From positions 170,736 to 234,735 of the forward strand of contig NZ_AWGC01000001.1 in the NCBI RefSeq assembly GCF_000495835.1: a stretch of DNA of 64,000 bases, in the 5' to 3' direction. Shown here in pieces: positions 41,229 to 49,669 of the stretch. The DNA comes from Asticcacaulis sp. AC402. GTDB lineage: Bacteria > Pseudomonadota > Alphaproteobacteria > Caulobacterales > Caulobacteraceae. Below the pieces are notes generated by a model. It saw only the letters and a program-made list of their open reading frames with translations. It was not told the origin of the DNA and searched no databases. The position numbers and the translations under genes are program-made. Numbering within the stretch: the first letter of the stretch is position 1; every line of letters begins with the position of its first letter.

Positions 41229-42110
41229 TCAAAGCGCCTTATGATAGGCGCCGGTGCCGCGATGGAAGATCCGGTCACTTTCCAGCACATCCGAGGGCCG
41301 GAATTCCGTCTGGCCGTTCAGTTCGTCATAGATCGGCCCGAAGTCGGTTTGCGCCAGTTCAAACAGGCTGTCGATCGACGGCAGGACGAAGTAGCTCTCC
41401 TGGAACTCGTCGATGCGGTAGTGCGTCCGCATCACGCGCTTCAGATCAAAGCCGATACGATTGGGCGAGGCGTCGTCGAGCGCAAACACCGTCTCGGTAA
41501 AGGACGACAGGATGCCGGCGCCGAAGATGCGCAGGCCCTCGGGTTGCTCGACCAGGCCGAACTCGACCGTGTACCAGTAGAGCCGCGCCAGCCGGTCCAG
41601 CACGCCCAGCTTTTCGGCGCGCAAGCCGCCTTCGCCATAGGCCTGCATGAAGTCGGCCATGACCGGGTTCATCATCATCGGCACATGGCCGAAGATGTCG
41701 TGAAAGACGTCGGGTTCCTGCAGATAGTCGAGTTGGTGGCGCTTGCGGATGAACTGGCCGGCCGGGAAGCGGCGGTTGGCCAGGTGGTCGAAAAAGACGT
41801 CATTGGGCACCATGCCCGGCACCGCCACGACCTGCCAGCCGGTCTTGGCGGTCAGGACCCCGGACAGGGCGTCGAAATCCGGGATGGTATCATTAGTGAT
41901 GGGCAGGTCGTTCAGGCCGTCGAGATAGGCCTGGCAAGCTCGGCCCCGGACTCTCTCGATCTGGCGGTCGAACAACATTTTCCACGTGGCGTGTTCGTCG
42001 GCTGTGTAATCCTGCCAATTCTGAGGAATGGTCCAGTCCGGCCGTTCGGGGACATAGCCACCAACAATGCCGTGTTTTTCATCAGGAACCGTAAAGGACG
42101 GGTCATCCAT
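41229..42110 (-). CDS. phhA: Phenylalanine-4-hydroxylase
   Basis: 293-residue monomeric bacterial enzyme converting phenylalanine to tyrosine with tetrahydropterin and iron. Iron ligands visible: two His in DVFHDIFGHVPMM and Glu in YWYTVEFGLVE. Other blocks: FPAGQFIRKRHQLDYLQEPD and GAGILSSFTETVFAL. Start ATG 42110 follows GGAGA; an in-frame start 33 nt earlier is less likely. Works with PhhB (37429-37749). Confidence 0.95.
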   Translation of the reverse strand: MDDPSFTVPDEKHGIVGGYVPERPDWTIPQNWQDYTADEHATWKMLFDRQIERVRGRACQAYLDGLNDLPITNDTIPDFDALSGVLTAKTGWQVVAVPGMVPNDVFFDHLANRRFPAGQFIRKRHQLDYLQEPDVFHDIFGHVPMMMNPVMADFMQAYGEGGLRAEKLGVLDRLARLYWYTVEFGLVEQPEGLRIFGAGILSSFTETVFALDDASPNRIGFDLKRVMRTHYRIDEFQESYFVLPSIDSLFELAQTDFGPIYDELNGQTEFRPSDVLESDRIFHRGTGAYHKAL

Positions 42111-42182
42111 GGCGCATCTCCGTTGGAGACAGTGTGCCGCCAAATGGTTTCAAATGCAATTATCATTTGCGTGAGGGGAAGA

Positions 42183-42268
42183 AAGTCGCGCTACCACCGC
42201 CCTGCGCCTTCGCTTCGCTGCGGCTTCGGGCGGTCCCCCTCCCCGCGCAAAGAGGCGCGGGGAGGTAT
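42183..42268 (-). repeat. Solo copy of the DUF559-cassette repeat
   Basis: AAGTCGCGCTACCACCGCCC at the left, GGCGGTCCCCCTCCCCGCGC and AGGCGCGGGGAGGTAT at the right: the same order and spacing as the right repeat of the cassette (AAGTCGCC...GCGGTCCCCCTCCCC...GGGGAGGTAT). No DUF559 gene lies beside it. It separates phhA from the winged-helix regulator. Confidence 0.75.
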
Positions 42269-42284
42269 CAGAAAGCGCTTCTTC

Positions 42285-42590
42285 TTACCCACCTGAGTCG
42301 GCGATCAGCTTCTTCATCGCGTCGAGATAGGTAATGTAGGCTTTGCGCCCGGTGTCGGTCAGGGTGACCGTCGTCTGCGGCTTCTTGCCGACAAAGGCCT
42401 TGTCGATCGACACATAGGCCGCTTCTTCCAGCTTGCGCAGTTGCACCGACAGGTTGCCGTCGCTGGCCTGGAGCCGCTGTTTCAGGACAGTGAACTCCGC
42501 GGCACCCGCCGTCGACAGGTAGGCCATGATCCCCAGTCGCAGCCGGCCATGGATCACGTCGTCTATGGATTCGATGTTGAACTCGTCCAT
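42285..42590 (-). CDS. Winged-helix regulator (HTH_34-type)
   Basis: 101 residues, one winged helix: VIHGRLRLGIMAYLSTAGAA, TVLKQRLQASDGNLSVQLRK (recognition helix) and the wing KPQTTVTLTDTGRKAYITY. Typical of small MarR/HTH_34 regulators of alphaproteobacteria that sit behind one or two membrane-protein genes, exactly as here. Likely autoregulates through the dyad at 43847-43871. Confidence 0.85.
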   Translation of the reverse strand: MDEFNIESIDDVIHGRLRLGIMAYLSTAGAAEFTVLKQRLQASDGNLSVQLRKLEEAAYVSIDKAFVGKKPQTTVTLTDTGRKAYITYLDAMKKLIADSGG

Positions 42591-42595
42591 GGCGC

Positions 42596-43186
42596 TCAGG
42601 CCTTCTCAGCCTTCATCAGGATATAGCCCGGCAAGCTCGCCAGCAGCAGCAGGCAACCGGCATAGGCCAGCATCTGCTCCGGCATGGCGGCCATCAGGCC
42701 CAGCACCGGCGCTGCCACGAAACAGCCCAGAGCGACCAGCTTCAACCAGGCCAGGCCTGACATCCGGGCATCGACCCACCAGCCGACGCCGTACAACACG
42801 ATCAGGATCGGCGCGATGAAGGACAGGGCCATGGTCTCATGGGTCTGGTAGACCACCAGGATCACCGTGATGAGGGAGGCGCCAATGCCAAGACCTACCG
42901 CTGACCAGACCGAACTGGAGGCCTTGCCGGTGGCCGATACCGGGCGTCGGCTGCGGTTGAGGAGAACCGCGATGATGCCAAAAAGACCACCGCAGCCGAA
43001 CCAGATGCCAAGACTGACCCAGGCCTGCTGGGGCAGAACGCCGATCATCAGCAGATACTGGCCAACCGAGGCCAGGCCGAACAGGATTCCTGCCCACAGC
43101 AGGGTGGCGCCGCTTCGTAACGGGCCGGCATTGCCGGCCTCCGCCAGCGCTTTCATGTAGGCGATATCGTCATGCAGATTGGACAT
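42596..43186 (-). CDS. Six-helix membrane protein, function unknown
   Basis: 196 residues with about six hydrophobic segments, beginning MSNLHDDIAYMKALAEAGNA. Homologous in layout to the next upstream gene (both open with GxxxFWAG/LLWAGILFG and include IxLYGxGWxxxAxMSG-type segments). Start ATG 43186 has AAAAAGGA 7 nt upstream; ATG 43216, overlapping the upstream stop, is a weaker option. Co-transcribed with the regulator 5 nt downstream. Confidence 0.75.
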   Translation of the reverse strand: MSNLHDDIAYMKALAEAGNAGPLRSGATLLWAGILFGLASVGQYLLMIGVLPQQAWVSLGIWFGCGGLFGIIAVLLNRSRRPVSATGKASSSVWSAVGLGIGASLITVILVVYQTHETMALSFIAPILIVLYGVGWWVDARMSGLAWLKLVALGCFVAAPVLGLMAAMPEQMLAYAGCLLLLASLPGYILMKAEKA

Positions 43187-43215
43187 GGCTGATTCCTTTT
43201 TGGTGAGAGTGGACA

Positions 43216-43809
43216 TTACAGCGCGGGCTTGCGCAACATCAGGGTCAGGCCGGGCAGGACGGCGAAGACGGCGACGCACAGGGTATGGACCAGGTATTGT
43301 TGTGCCGTGCCGGCCAGAGTGGCGACATAGACGGCGCACAGGAAAGCGCCGATGGCCAGCAGGTTGGGCCATTTGCGCCCCGACATGACCGCCGCCAGGC
43401 GCCAGCCGATGCCGTAGATACAGAGTGTGATCGGCGACGAGATGAAGGACGCCTTATCGCCGACGCCGAACTGTATCAGCATGGCAATAATGGCGCCGAC
43501 CAGGAATAGGGCGCCCAGGATCAGACTGCCCCAGATGGCGCGGTAGCGGCGAAAGCCCGGGTGAACCTTCACCAGCGGATCGACCCCCACCTTGAGGATG
43601 ACGCCGAACAGCAGGAAGGCCCCCGTCGCGCCCATCCAGACCAGGCCGATCATGCCGGGATGGGCCAGATGCACAGCGCCCGACAGCACAAGATAGTTGA
43701 CGAAGCTGGCCGCACCGAAGGATAGGCCAGCCCAGAAGGGCATGCTGCCGTCGATGATGACGGTGTCGGTTTCCGACTCTTGAGAAGCTGTCATGGTGAG
43801 AGTGGACAT
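43216..43809 (-). CDS. Six-helix membrane protein, paralogue
   Basis: 197 residues with about six hydrophobic segments: SMPFWAGLSFGAASFVNYLV, LVWMGATGAFLLFGVILKVG, ITLCIYGIGWRLAAVMSGRK and VAVFAVLPGLTLML. It looks like a diverged tandem duplicate of 42596-43186. First gene of a three-gene operon (two membrane proteins plus regulator). Function unknown. Confidence 0.75.
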   Translation of the reverse strand: MSTLTMTASQESETDTVIIDGSMPFWAGLSFGAASFVNYLVLSGAVHLAHPGMIGLVWMGATGAFLLFGVILKVGVDPLVKVHPGFRRYRAIWGSLILGALFLVGAIIAMLIQFGVGDKASFISSPITLCIYGIGWRLAAVMSGRKWPNLLAIGAFLCAVYVATLAGTAQQYLVHTLCVAVFAVLPGLTLMLRKPAL

Positions 43810-43846
43810 CTGAGGTCTCCGGGTTGCGATGATCCCGGTCTAAATG

Positions 43847-43871
43847 AAGTGCTTTATTTTGTAAAGTACTT
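43847..43871. promoter_or_regulatory. Operator-like inverted repeat of the winged-helix operon
   Basis: AAGTGCTTTA, TTTTG, TAAAGTACTT: two 10-bp arms with one mismatch, 38 nt upstream of the first gene of the operon. The size and position suit a small winged-helix dimer encoded in the same operon. Confidence 0.55.
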
Positions 43872-43977
43872 TCTCGTTGGCGCAATGTGACTCTTTTGTA
43901 ATGCGACGCGCGATGAAAGTCGGGTAGTTTCGCCGGAAATCTATTGTTCGAACGCAAGTTTATTCGAGGCGGGGCAC

Positions 43978-46149
43978 ATGACGCGGACTTCCCTAACGGC
44001 ACTGGCATTGGTATGGGCGCTGAGCACAATCACCGCTTCGCCAGGTTTGACCCAACCCATGACCACTGTCGCCAAACCCACAGCCTCCAATCCCGCCGAT
44101 CTGCCCAGGGATGCGCCCGATCCGCGCGCCTTTCTGGATGAGATCGACGGCGAGGCCGCCATGGCCTGGGTCCACGCCCATAATGCCGCCAGCCTGGCGA
44201 AGTTGGGCCAGAACCCGCTGTTCGAACAGTACCGCACCGAAGCGCTGAAGATCCTGGAAGCGACCGATCGCGTGCCGGCGCCGAACTTCGCCACCGGTGG
44301 CTTTGTCGACAACTTCTGGCAGGACAAGGACCACGTCCAGGGCCTGTGGCGCCGGACGACCTGGGACGCCTACAAGAGCGGCCAGCCAGACTGGCAGACC
44401 ATCCTCGATATCGACGCCCTGGCCAAGGCTGAGGGCAAGACCTGGGTCTATGGCGGCTCCTCCTGCCTGCCGCCGGCCAATACCCGCTGCCTGATCTCGC
44501 TGTCCGACGGCGGCACCGACGCCGACGAAATCCGCGAATTCGACGTCACGACCAAGACCTTCATCAAGGATGGCTTTTTCCTGCCCGCCGGCAAGCAGAA
44601 CGCCAGTTGGCGCGACGCCGACACGATCTATGTCTCGCGTGAATTCACGCCCGGCGAGTTGACTGAGTCCGGCTACGCCTATGTCACCAAGGTGCTGAAG
44701 CGCGGCCAAAGTCTCGATCAGGCCATCGAAATCCACCGTGGCGAAAAGACCGATGTCTCGGCCGGACGCTATCCGGTGCGCGACATTACCGGCGCCTATG
44801 TCGCCGACGCCTCCTACCGCTATCTCGACTACTACCATTCAGAGTACAGCTTCCACGATGGCGAGCGCACCGTCACCTTCCCGCTACCGACGACATCGAG
44901 TTTCTCAGCCCTGCACGAAGGCCAGATCGTCTGGTGGCTGAAGGAAGACTGGACCAACGCCTCGGGCAAGGTCTTCACGGCCGGTTCGGTCATCGCCTTC
45001 GATTTCAAACAAGGCCTGGCCAATCCGATGGCCATCGAACCCGACCTGCTGTTCCAACCCAGTGATCACGAAGCCGTCGAAGGCATCAGCCAGACGCGCA
45101 ACCGCCTGATCCTGACCCTGTCGGCCAATGTCGTCGGCGAGATCCGGTCCTACACGTTAAAGGACGGGCAATGGTCGTCTCTCCGCATTGAGCTGCCGGA
45201 AAACTCGACCCTGTCGGTCGGCTCGGCCGATGACGAGAGCGACCGAGTTTTCGCCTGGTCCAGCGGCTTCCTGCAGCCCTCGACACTTTATCTGGCGGAC
45301 GCCGCGACCGGCAAGGTCGAAAAGCTGCGCACCGCGCCGGCGCGCTTCAATGCCGAAGGCCTGCAGGTCCAGCAGCACTGGGTAACGTCCAAGGACGGCA
45401 CGCGCGTGCCCTACTTCCTGGTTGCCCGCAAGGACATCAAGCTGGACGGCACGACGCCGACCCTGCTTTACGCCTATGGCGGCTTTGAAGAGTCGATGCA
45501 GCCGTCCTATTCGGGCAGTCTGGGCAAGCTGTGGCTGGAACAGGGCGGCGCCTATGCCCTGGCCAATATCCGCGGCGGCGGCGAGTTCGGACCAAAGTGG
45601 CACGAGGCCGGGCTGAAGACCAACCGCCAGAGGATCTTCGACGACTTCGCCGCGGTCGGCGAAGACCTGATCGCGCGCAAGGTGACGACGCCGGAACATC
45701 TCGGCATCATGGGCGGGTCGAACGGCGGCCTGCTGATGGGCGTGCAACTGACCCAGCGTCCGGACCTGTGGAACGCCGTGGTGGTCCAGGTGCCGCTGCT
45801 GGACATGGTCAACTACACGCGCATGTCGGCCGGCGCCTCGTGGCAGGGCGAATACGGCAATCCCGACGATCCGGTCGAAGGGGCGTTTTTGCGCTCGATC
45901 TCGCCCTATCACAATGTGAAGGCGGGCGTTGCCTATCCGGAACCCCTGTTCGAGACCTCGACCAAGGACGACCGCGTTGGTCCGGTCCATGCCCGCAAGA
46001 TGGCGGCTCTGTTCGAAGACATGGGCCTGCCGTATTACTATTATGAGAACACCGAAGGCGGCCATAATGCTGCGGCCAATCTGCAGGAAACCGCCCGCCG
46101 CTATGCCATTGAGTATACGTATCTGGCTGAAAAGCTGATGAAGAATTAG
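43978..46149 (+). CDS. Prolyl oligopeptidase-family serine peptidase (S9)
   Basis: 723 residues. Short signal peptide: MTRTSLTALALVWALSTITA, cleavage near SPGLTQ. An N-terminal seven-bladed propeller is followed by the hydrolase domain with Ser in GIMGGSNGGLLMG, Asp in STKDDRVGPVHA and His in NTEGGHNAA. The N-terminal DEIDGEAAMAWVHAHN block is typical of exported prolyl endopeptidase-like enzymes. Degrades proline-containing peptides in the periplasm. Monocistronic. Confidence 0.93.
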   Translation: MTRTSLTALALVWALSTITASPGLTQPMTTVAKPTASNPADLPRDAPDPRAFLDEIDGEAAMAWVHAHNAASLAKLGQNPLFEQYRTEALKILEATDRVPAPNFATGGFVDNFWQDKDHVQGLWRRTTWDAYKSGQPDWQTILDIDALAKAEGKTWVYGGSSCLPPANTRCLISLSDGGTDADEIREFDVTTKTFIKDGFFLPAGKQNASWRDADTIYVSREFTPGELTESGYAYVTKVLKRGQSLDQAIEIHRGEKTDVSAGRYPVRDITGAYVADASYRYLDYYHSEYSFHDGERTVTFPLPTTSSFSALHEGQIVWWLKEDWTNASGKVFTAGSVIAFDFKQGLANPMAIEPDLLFQPSDHEAVEGISQTRNRLILTLSANVVGEIRSYTLKDGQWSSLRIELPENSTLSVGSADDESDRVFAWSSGFLQPSTLYLADAATGKVEKLRTAPARFNAEGLQVQQHWVTSKDGTRVPYFLVARKDIKLDGTTPTLLYAYGGFEESMQPSYSGSLGKLWLEQGGAYALANIRGGGEFGPKWHEAGLKTNRQRIFDDFAAVGEDLIARKVTTPEHLGIMGGSNGGLLMGVQLTQRPDLWNAVVVQVPLLDMVNYTRMSAGASWQGEYGNPDDPVEGAFLRSISPYHNVKAGVAYPEPLFETSTKDDRVGPVHARKMAALFEDMGLPYYYYENTEGGHNAAANLQETARRYAIEYTYLAEKLMKN

Positions 46150-46155
46150 GGTTTT

Positions 46156-46392
46156 AACCACGAACCACACCAACGAACACGAACTTCAGGGTGTGCAGGA
46201 ACCTACCGCGTAGCGGCCTTTTACGCTTTTCAGGAACCGCGAATGGACGCGAATAAACGCGAATGGTGAAGCCGATCTATTCGCGTTTATTCGCGTCCAT
46301 TCGCGGTTCCAATACTTCAATGGCTTACAGCCGCTGCGCGGAGTCAGGACGTGCCTGAAGTTCGTGTCGGTTCGTGTCGTTCGTGGTAAAAA
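46156..46392. repeat. Nested ACGAAT-type inverted repeats
   Basis: Two pairs, one within the other. Outer: AACCACGAACCACACCAACG (46156 on) against CGGTTCGTGTCGTTCGTGGT. Inner: GGAACCGCGAATGGACGCGA (46230 on) against GCGTCCATTCGCGGTTCC (to ~46311). They occupy nearly the whole gap between the convergent peptidase and LytTR genes. Confidence 0.75.
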
Positions 46393-46398
46393 TCTTAC

Positions 46399-47049
46399 CT
46401 ATGCCGGCGTCACAGTCTCCAGCCATTGGTCGAAGGCCTTACGGCGGTGGCGGCTCAGCGGCAGGCTCAGGCCGGTCACCAGTTCCACCTTGTCGCCCCA
46501 CGTCTTGCGAATCGCCTCGCCCGACACCCAGTGCGAGCGGTGAATCTGGAACCCGCCCGGCAACAAACCCTGAGCGTCAGCCAAGGTCATATGGATCAGG
46601 GCCTCGCCCGTCGGCGTATGGACCCGCAGATAGTGGTCCTCCGACGACAGGGCCAGCACCGGCTGGCCGCGCAGCTCGCGCGGCAGCTTCGCCCGGAAAT
46701 CCGCCGTACCGTCAACGACCTGCGACGCTTCGATCTGGCCACCGTCGCGGATGCGCCCCCACGACAAGACCAGACTGACCGCCCGGAAAATCAGGGTCAT
46801 CAGCAGGTTTTGCCATATCAGATTCACGGGATCGATCTGGCCGGCGACCGCCGGGGCAAACACCGCAAGGCTGATATAGACCACGACGGCACCGGGCACG
46901 GCCAGGACGGCATCGACGCACAGGGCTGCCCATAGGGGCCAATAGCCCTGGAACCAGCGGCGCGCCACGGCGTAGGACAGCCCGATTGAACCGGCCCCAA
47001 TCACGCTGACGCACAGGGTGAAGTGCACCAGACGCTCGGCCAGGGTCAT
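46399..47049 (-). CDS. LytTR-family membrane-bound transcriptional regulator (5' end doubtful)
   Basis: 216 residues from ATG 47049. Three hydrophobic segments (LVHFTLCVSVIGAGSIGLSY, DAVLAVPGAVVVYISLAVF, NLLMTLIFRAVSLVL) precede a C-terminal LytTR DNA-binding domain: LALSSEDHYLRVHTPTGEAL, IHRSHWVSGEAI and LVTGLSLPLSRHRRKAF. Translation in the same frame continues upstream through a further membrane helix (QILASLPVTGLVLGLIGPFG) to a stop at 47212-47214 without an ATG, GTG or TTG; an ATG at about 47183 is in another frame. The first helix is thus either lost by a small indel or uses an unusual start. Confidence 0.75.
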   Translation of the reverse strand: MTLAERLVHFTLCVSVIGAGSIGLSYAVARRWFQGYWPLWAALCVDAVLAVPGAVVVYISLAVFAPAVAGQIDPVNLIWQNLLMTLIFRAVSLVLSWGRIRDGGQIEASQVVDGTADFRAKLPRELRGQPVLALSSEDHYLRVHTPTGEALIHMTLADAQGLLPGGFQIHRSHWVSGEAIRKTWGDKVELVTGLSLPLSRHRRKAFDQWLETVTPA

Positions 47050-47292
47050 GCCGGTATAGCTGCCGAACGGCCCGATCAGTCCCAGGACCAGGCCCGTGAC
47101 CGGCAGGCTCGCCAGGATCTGCCAGCGCAGCAGAGGCGCTGAACGGTAGTTCAGGAAGGACGGACCCAGAGGTTGTGCTCCATCGGCGAAAAACGGCTGC
47201 CAGTGGCGAAATCAACCTGCCATTGGCGAAACACCGCGAGACATAGAACGCCGCTATCGCGTAGGCAAGGGACCTCATTTCAGGGGATACCC

Positions 47293-48285
47293 GTGCTTAA
47301 AACTGTGCTTACAACCCTTATCGCCGCGCCCGTCGTTGTCGCCATCGCTATCGGCGGCGTCCTAACCTTTACCGGCCCCAAAACGCCGCCGCCCATCGAC
47401 GCCATCGAAAGCGCCAACGCTCCGCTGGCCGCCTTCGCCCGCGAACAACCGGCGCCGCAATACCTGACGGCGCGCGACGGCGAAAAGCTGGCCTACCGTT
47501 TCTTTGCGGGCAAGCCCGGCGGCGGGGTTGCGGTCGTCGTCCACGGCTCGTCCGGGACCACGGTTGCCATGCAGGGCATTTCCAAAACCCTGTCGCTACG
47601 CGGCGTGACCGTCTATTCCGTCGACCTGCGCGGACATGGCCTCAGCAAGGGTCCCGAAGGCCGTCTCGGCGATATCGTCCACCGCGGTCAGTACGAGGAA
47701 GATCTGGCCGATTTCGCCGCCCTGGCGGAACGTGAGCACCCCGCCGAAAAGCGGCTGCTGCTGGGCCATTCCATGGGTGGCGCGATCGTCCTGCGTACCG
47801 CGGGCTTTCCTGCCTATGCCCGGAACTTCGACGCCTACCTGGCCCTGTCGCCGGTCATCGCGCCGGGCTCGGCCCTGGACCAGCCAAATCAGGGCTGGGT
47901 TACGGTCAGTATTCCGCGCATTGTGACCTTGAGCATCCTGAACGGCTTCGGCATTTCGGCCCTGGATCATCTGCCGGTCCTGGCCATGGCGGTTCCGCCG
48001 GGCGACAACAATATGCGGCCGAAAACCTACAGCCATGCCCTGCTGGCTTCGGCAAACCCGCCGCGCGACTGGCAGCCGGCCTATGCGGCAATCACGGCGC
48101 CAGCGCGCGTCCTGATCGGCACGAAGGACGAACTGTTCCGCGCCGAAATGTATCCGGGTGAATTGGGCAAGGCGAATGCGAACATCCCGGTGACCCTGCT
48201 GCCGGAGGTCACCCACATGGGCATCGTTTATCAGCCGCAAGCCCTGGAGGCGGTGGCGATGACGGCGGAGGATCTGCTGAAGTAA
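47293..48285 (+). CDS. Membrane-anchored alpha/beta hydrolase (monoacylglycerol lipase-like)
   Basis: 330 residues. N-terminal membrane anchor or uncleaved signal: LTTLIAAPVVVAIAIGGVL. Hydrolase fold: oxyanion HGSSGTTVAMQ, nucleophile Ser in LLLGHSMGGAIVL, YSVDLRGHGLSKGPEG, acid in VLIGTKDELF and His in PEVTHMGIV. Similar to lysophospholipase/monoacylglycerol lipase proteins. Start GTG 47293 is chosen from AGGGGA 6 nt upstream. Substrate unknown. Confidence 0.85.
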   Translation: MLKTVLTTLIAAPVVVAIAIGGVLTFTGPKTPPPIDAIESANAPLAAFAREQPAPQYLTARDGEKLAYRFFAGKPGGGVAVVVHGSSGTTVAMQGISKTLSLRGVTVYSVDLRGHGLSKGPEGRLGDIVHRGQYEEDLADFAALAEREHPAEKRLLLGHSMGGAIVLRTAGFPAYARNFDAYLALSPVIAPGSALDQPNQGWVTVSIPRIVTLSILNGFGISALDHLPVLAMAVPPGDNNMRPKTYSHALLASANPPRDWQPAYAAITAPARVLIGTKDELFRAEMYPGELGKANANIPVTLLPEVTHMGIVYQPQALEAVAMTAEDLLK

Positions 48286-48328
48286 CGTCCTGAACCTGCC
48301 GCGCTGGGGCGTAAGGACAAACCAGAAA

Positions 48329-48466
48329 TTATGCCGCTGCCGGGCCGTCGTTGTGCAAACACGCCGCCTGTCTGGCTTCGAAATCGATCAGGATATCGGC
48401 AAATGCGATGCTTTCCAACGGCCGGGAATTGTTCTCGATCACCTTGGCCATGCGGAAGCGCCAGAG
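48329..48466 (-). pseudogene. C-terminal remnant of a duplicate of the next gene
   Basis: Translates as FRMAKVIENNSRPLES then IAFADILIDFEARQAA and stops after GPAAA. It parallels the C-terminus of 48509-49669 (YRMGQQMMNQRLTPGE, YADILMDFEDSLAVVA). The open frame has no start and breaks exactly where a truncated CGCTCTAG repeat begins, so it is read as the tail of a lost tandem paralogue. Confidence 0.55.
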
Positions 48467-48498
48467 CAGTGGCGTCCACTTTATCGGAGTGCGCTCTA
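48467..48498 (+). repeat. Truncated copy (3' end) of the CGCTCTAG element
   Basis: GTGGCGTCCACTTTATCGGA then GTGCGCTCTAA, matching the last ~30 bp of the full element. It lies between a gene remnant and the stop of its paralogue. Confidence 0.65.
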
Positions 48499-48508
48499 AA
48501 CCACGACG

Positions 48509-49669
48509 TCAATCCCCGCTGGTGCGGGCGACCACAGCAAGCGAATCTTCGAAGTCCATCAGGATGTCGGCATATTCTCCCGGCGTCAGGCGCTGGTTCA
48601 TCATCTGCTGACCCATGCGGTAGGTCCAGAAGGAACCAATGTGAGACAGGATGCCGATGTTTTCGCCCAGCTCGTAGAACAGACCCGGTCCGTCCAGCAG
48701 GAAGCGGCGGAACGGCCCGGGATTCTCGCCTTCGACCAGGGCATGATAGGCCTGGTCGTAGACATTCAGCGTGCGGCCGACATTGGCGATGGCGTTGACG
48801 ATGCTGCGCGCCAGGCGTGGCCGCGATTCCTTCAGGTATTCGCGCAGGTTCTCGTCGGAAGAGCCGATCGGCTGGTAACTGGCCAGACCTTCCAGCACCT
48901 TGCGCATCTCCTCCTGCAGTTCCAGGTGGCGCCACTTGAAATACAGAAAGCCGCGCCACGAGAAAATGCCATCAGAGAATTCCTCGTCCGTCATCCGCAA
49001 GGTCTTTTTCAGGGGCCACAGCTCCTTGTCGAGCTCATTAGCCAGAATCTTGCCGGCCAGTTTTACCGATGCGCCTCCAACAATCGCGTCACCGAAAGCG
49101 GTCGCGACCAGGCGTTCGATCTCTTCATTGGCGAAGCCGATCATGCGCTGGACGTCAAAGGGCGAAATCTTGAGATAGCAGGCGCCAGGACGATAACCAT
49201 TGCGCGAGAGGTGTTCGCGCACCAGGAACGGATCAAGCGACGGCGAGGCGTCGAGCAGGCGAAGGATCTGGACATCGCTGTTGCCGCTGATGTCATCCGT
49301 GTTGAAATAGTTGCGGCAAAAGCTGTCAAACCCCATCTGGTTGACCAGAATCGACCGGCCACCCAGCTTCAGGTCCAGCGGATCGAAGGGCAGGATGACC
49401 TTGGTTGCCGTACGTCGCGCGCGGGCAAACTGGTCGCGTTCATTTGACCGCAGGGTGTGTTTGACCAGGATCGCTTTGTTCAGCTGCGAGTCACGGAAGA
49501 AGGGCTTGAGTTGGTACTCCTTCTCCTTCGAAGAGTTTATATAAATCTGCGACAGGTTCAGGACGCGTGACGTCGACGCGGTTTCGCCGAGATTGGCGAG
49601 GTTGCGAACGTCGCGATTGGTGGCGTTGGCGATGCCATTTTTCGCATCGGCTGGGGCGAAAGCGTTCAT
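48509..49669 (-). CDS. Conserved hypothetical protein, 386 residues
   Basis: No recognised domain, signal or membrane segment. Mixed alpha/beta N-terminal part (KPFFRDSQLNKAILVKHTLR, KVILPFDPLDLKLGGRSIL), then long helices (LQEEMRKVLEGLASYQPIG, LARSIVNAIANVGRTLNVYD). A mention of ILPFDPLDLKLGG and a Gln/Arg-rich end suggest a scaffold or sensor-effector. It overlaps the receiver-domain gene upstream by 4 nt, so the two products probably work together. A decayed tandem copy of its C-terminus follows downstream. Confidence 0.75.
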   Translation of the reverse strand: MNAFAPADAKNGIANATNRDVRNLANLGETASTSRVLNLSQIYINSSKEKEYQLKPFFRDSQLNKAILVKHTLRSNERDQFARARRTATKVILPFDPLDLKLGGRSILVNQMGFDSFCRNYFNTDDISGNSDVQILRLLDASPSLDPFLVREHLSRNGYRPGACYLKISPFDVQRMIGFANEEIERLVATAFGDAIVGGASVKLAGKILANELDKELWPLKKTLRMTDEEFSDGIFSWRGFLYFKWRHLELQEEMRKVLEGLASYQPIGSSDENLREYLKESRPRLARSIVNAIANVGRTLNVYDQAYHALVEGENPGPFRRFLLDGPGLFYELGENIGILSHIGSFWTYRMGQQMMNQRLTPGEYADILMDFEDSLAVVARTSGD

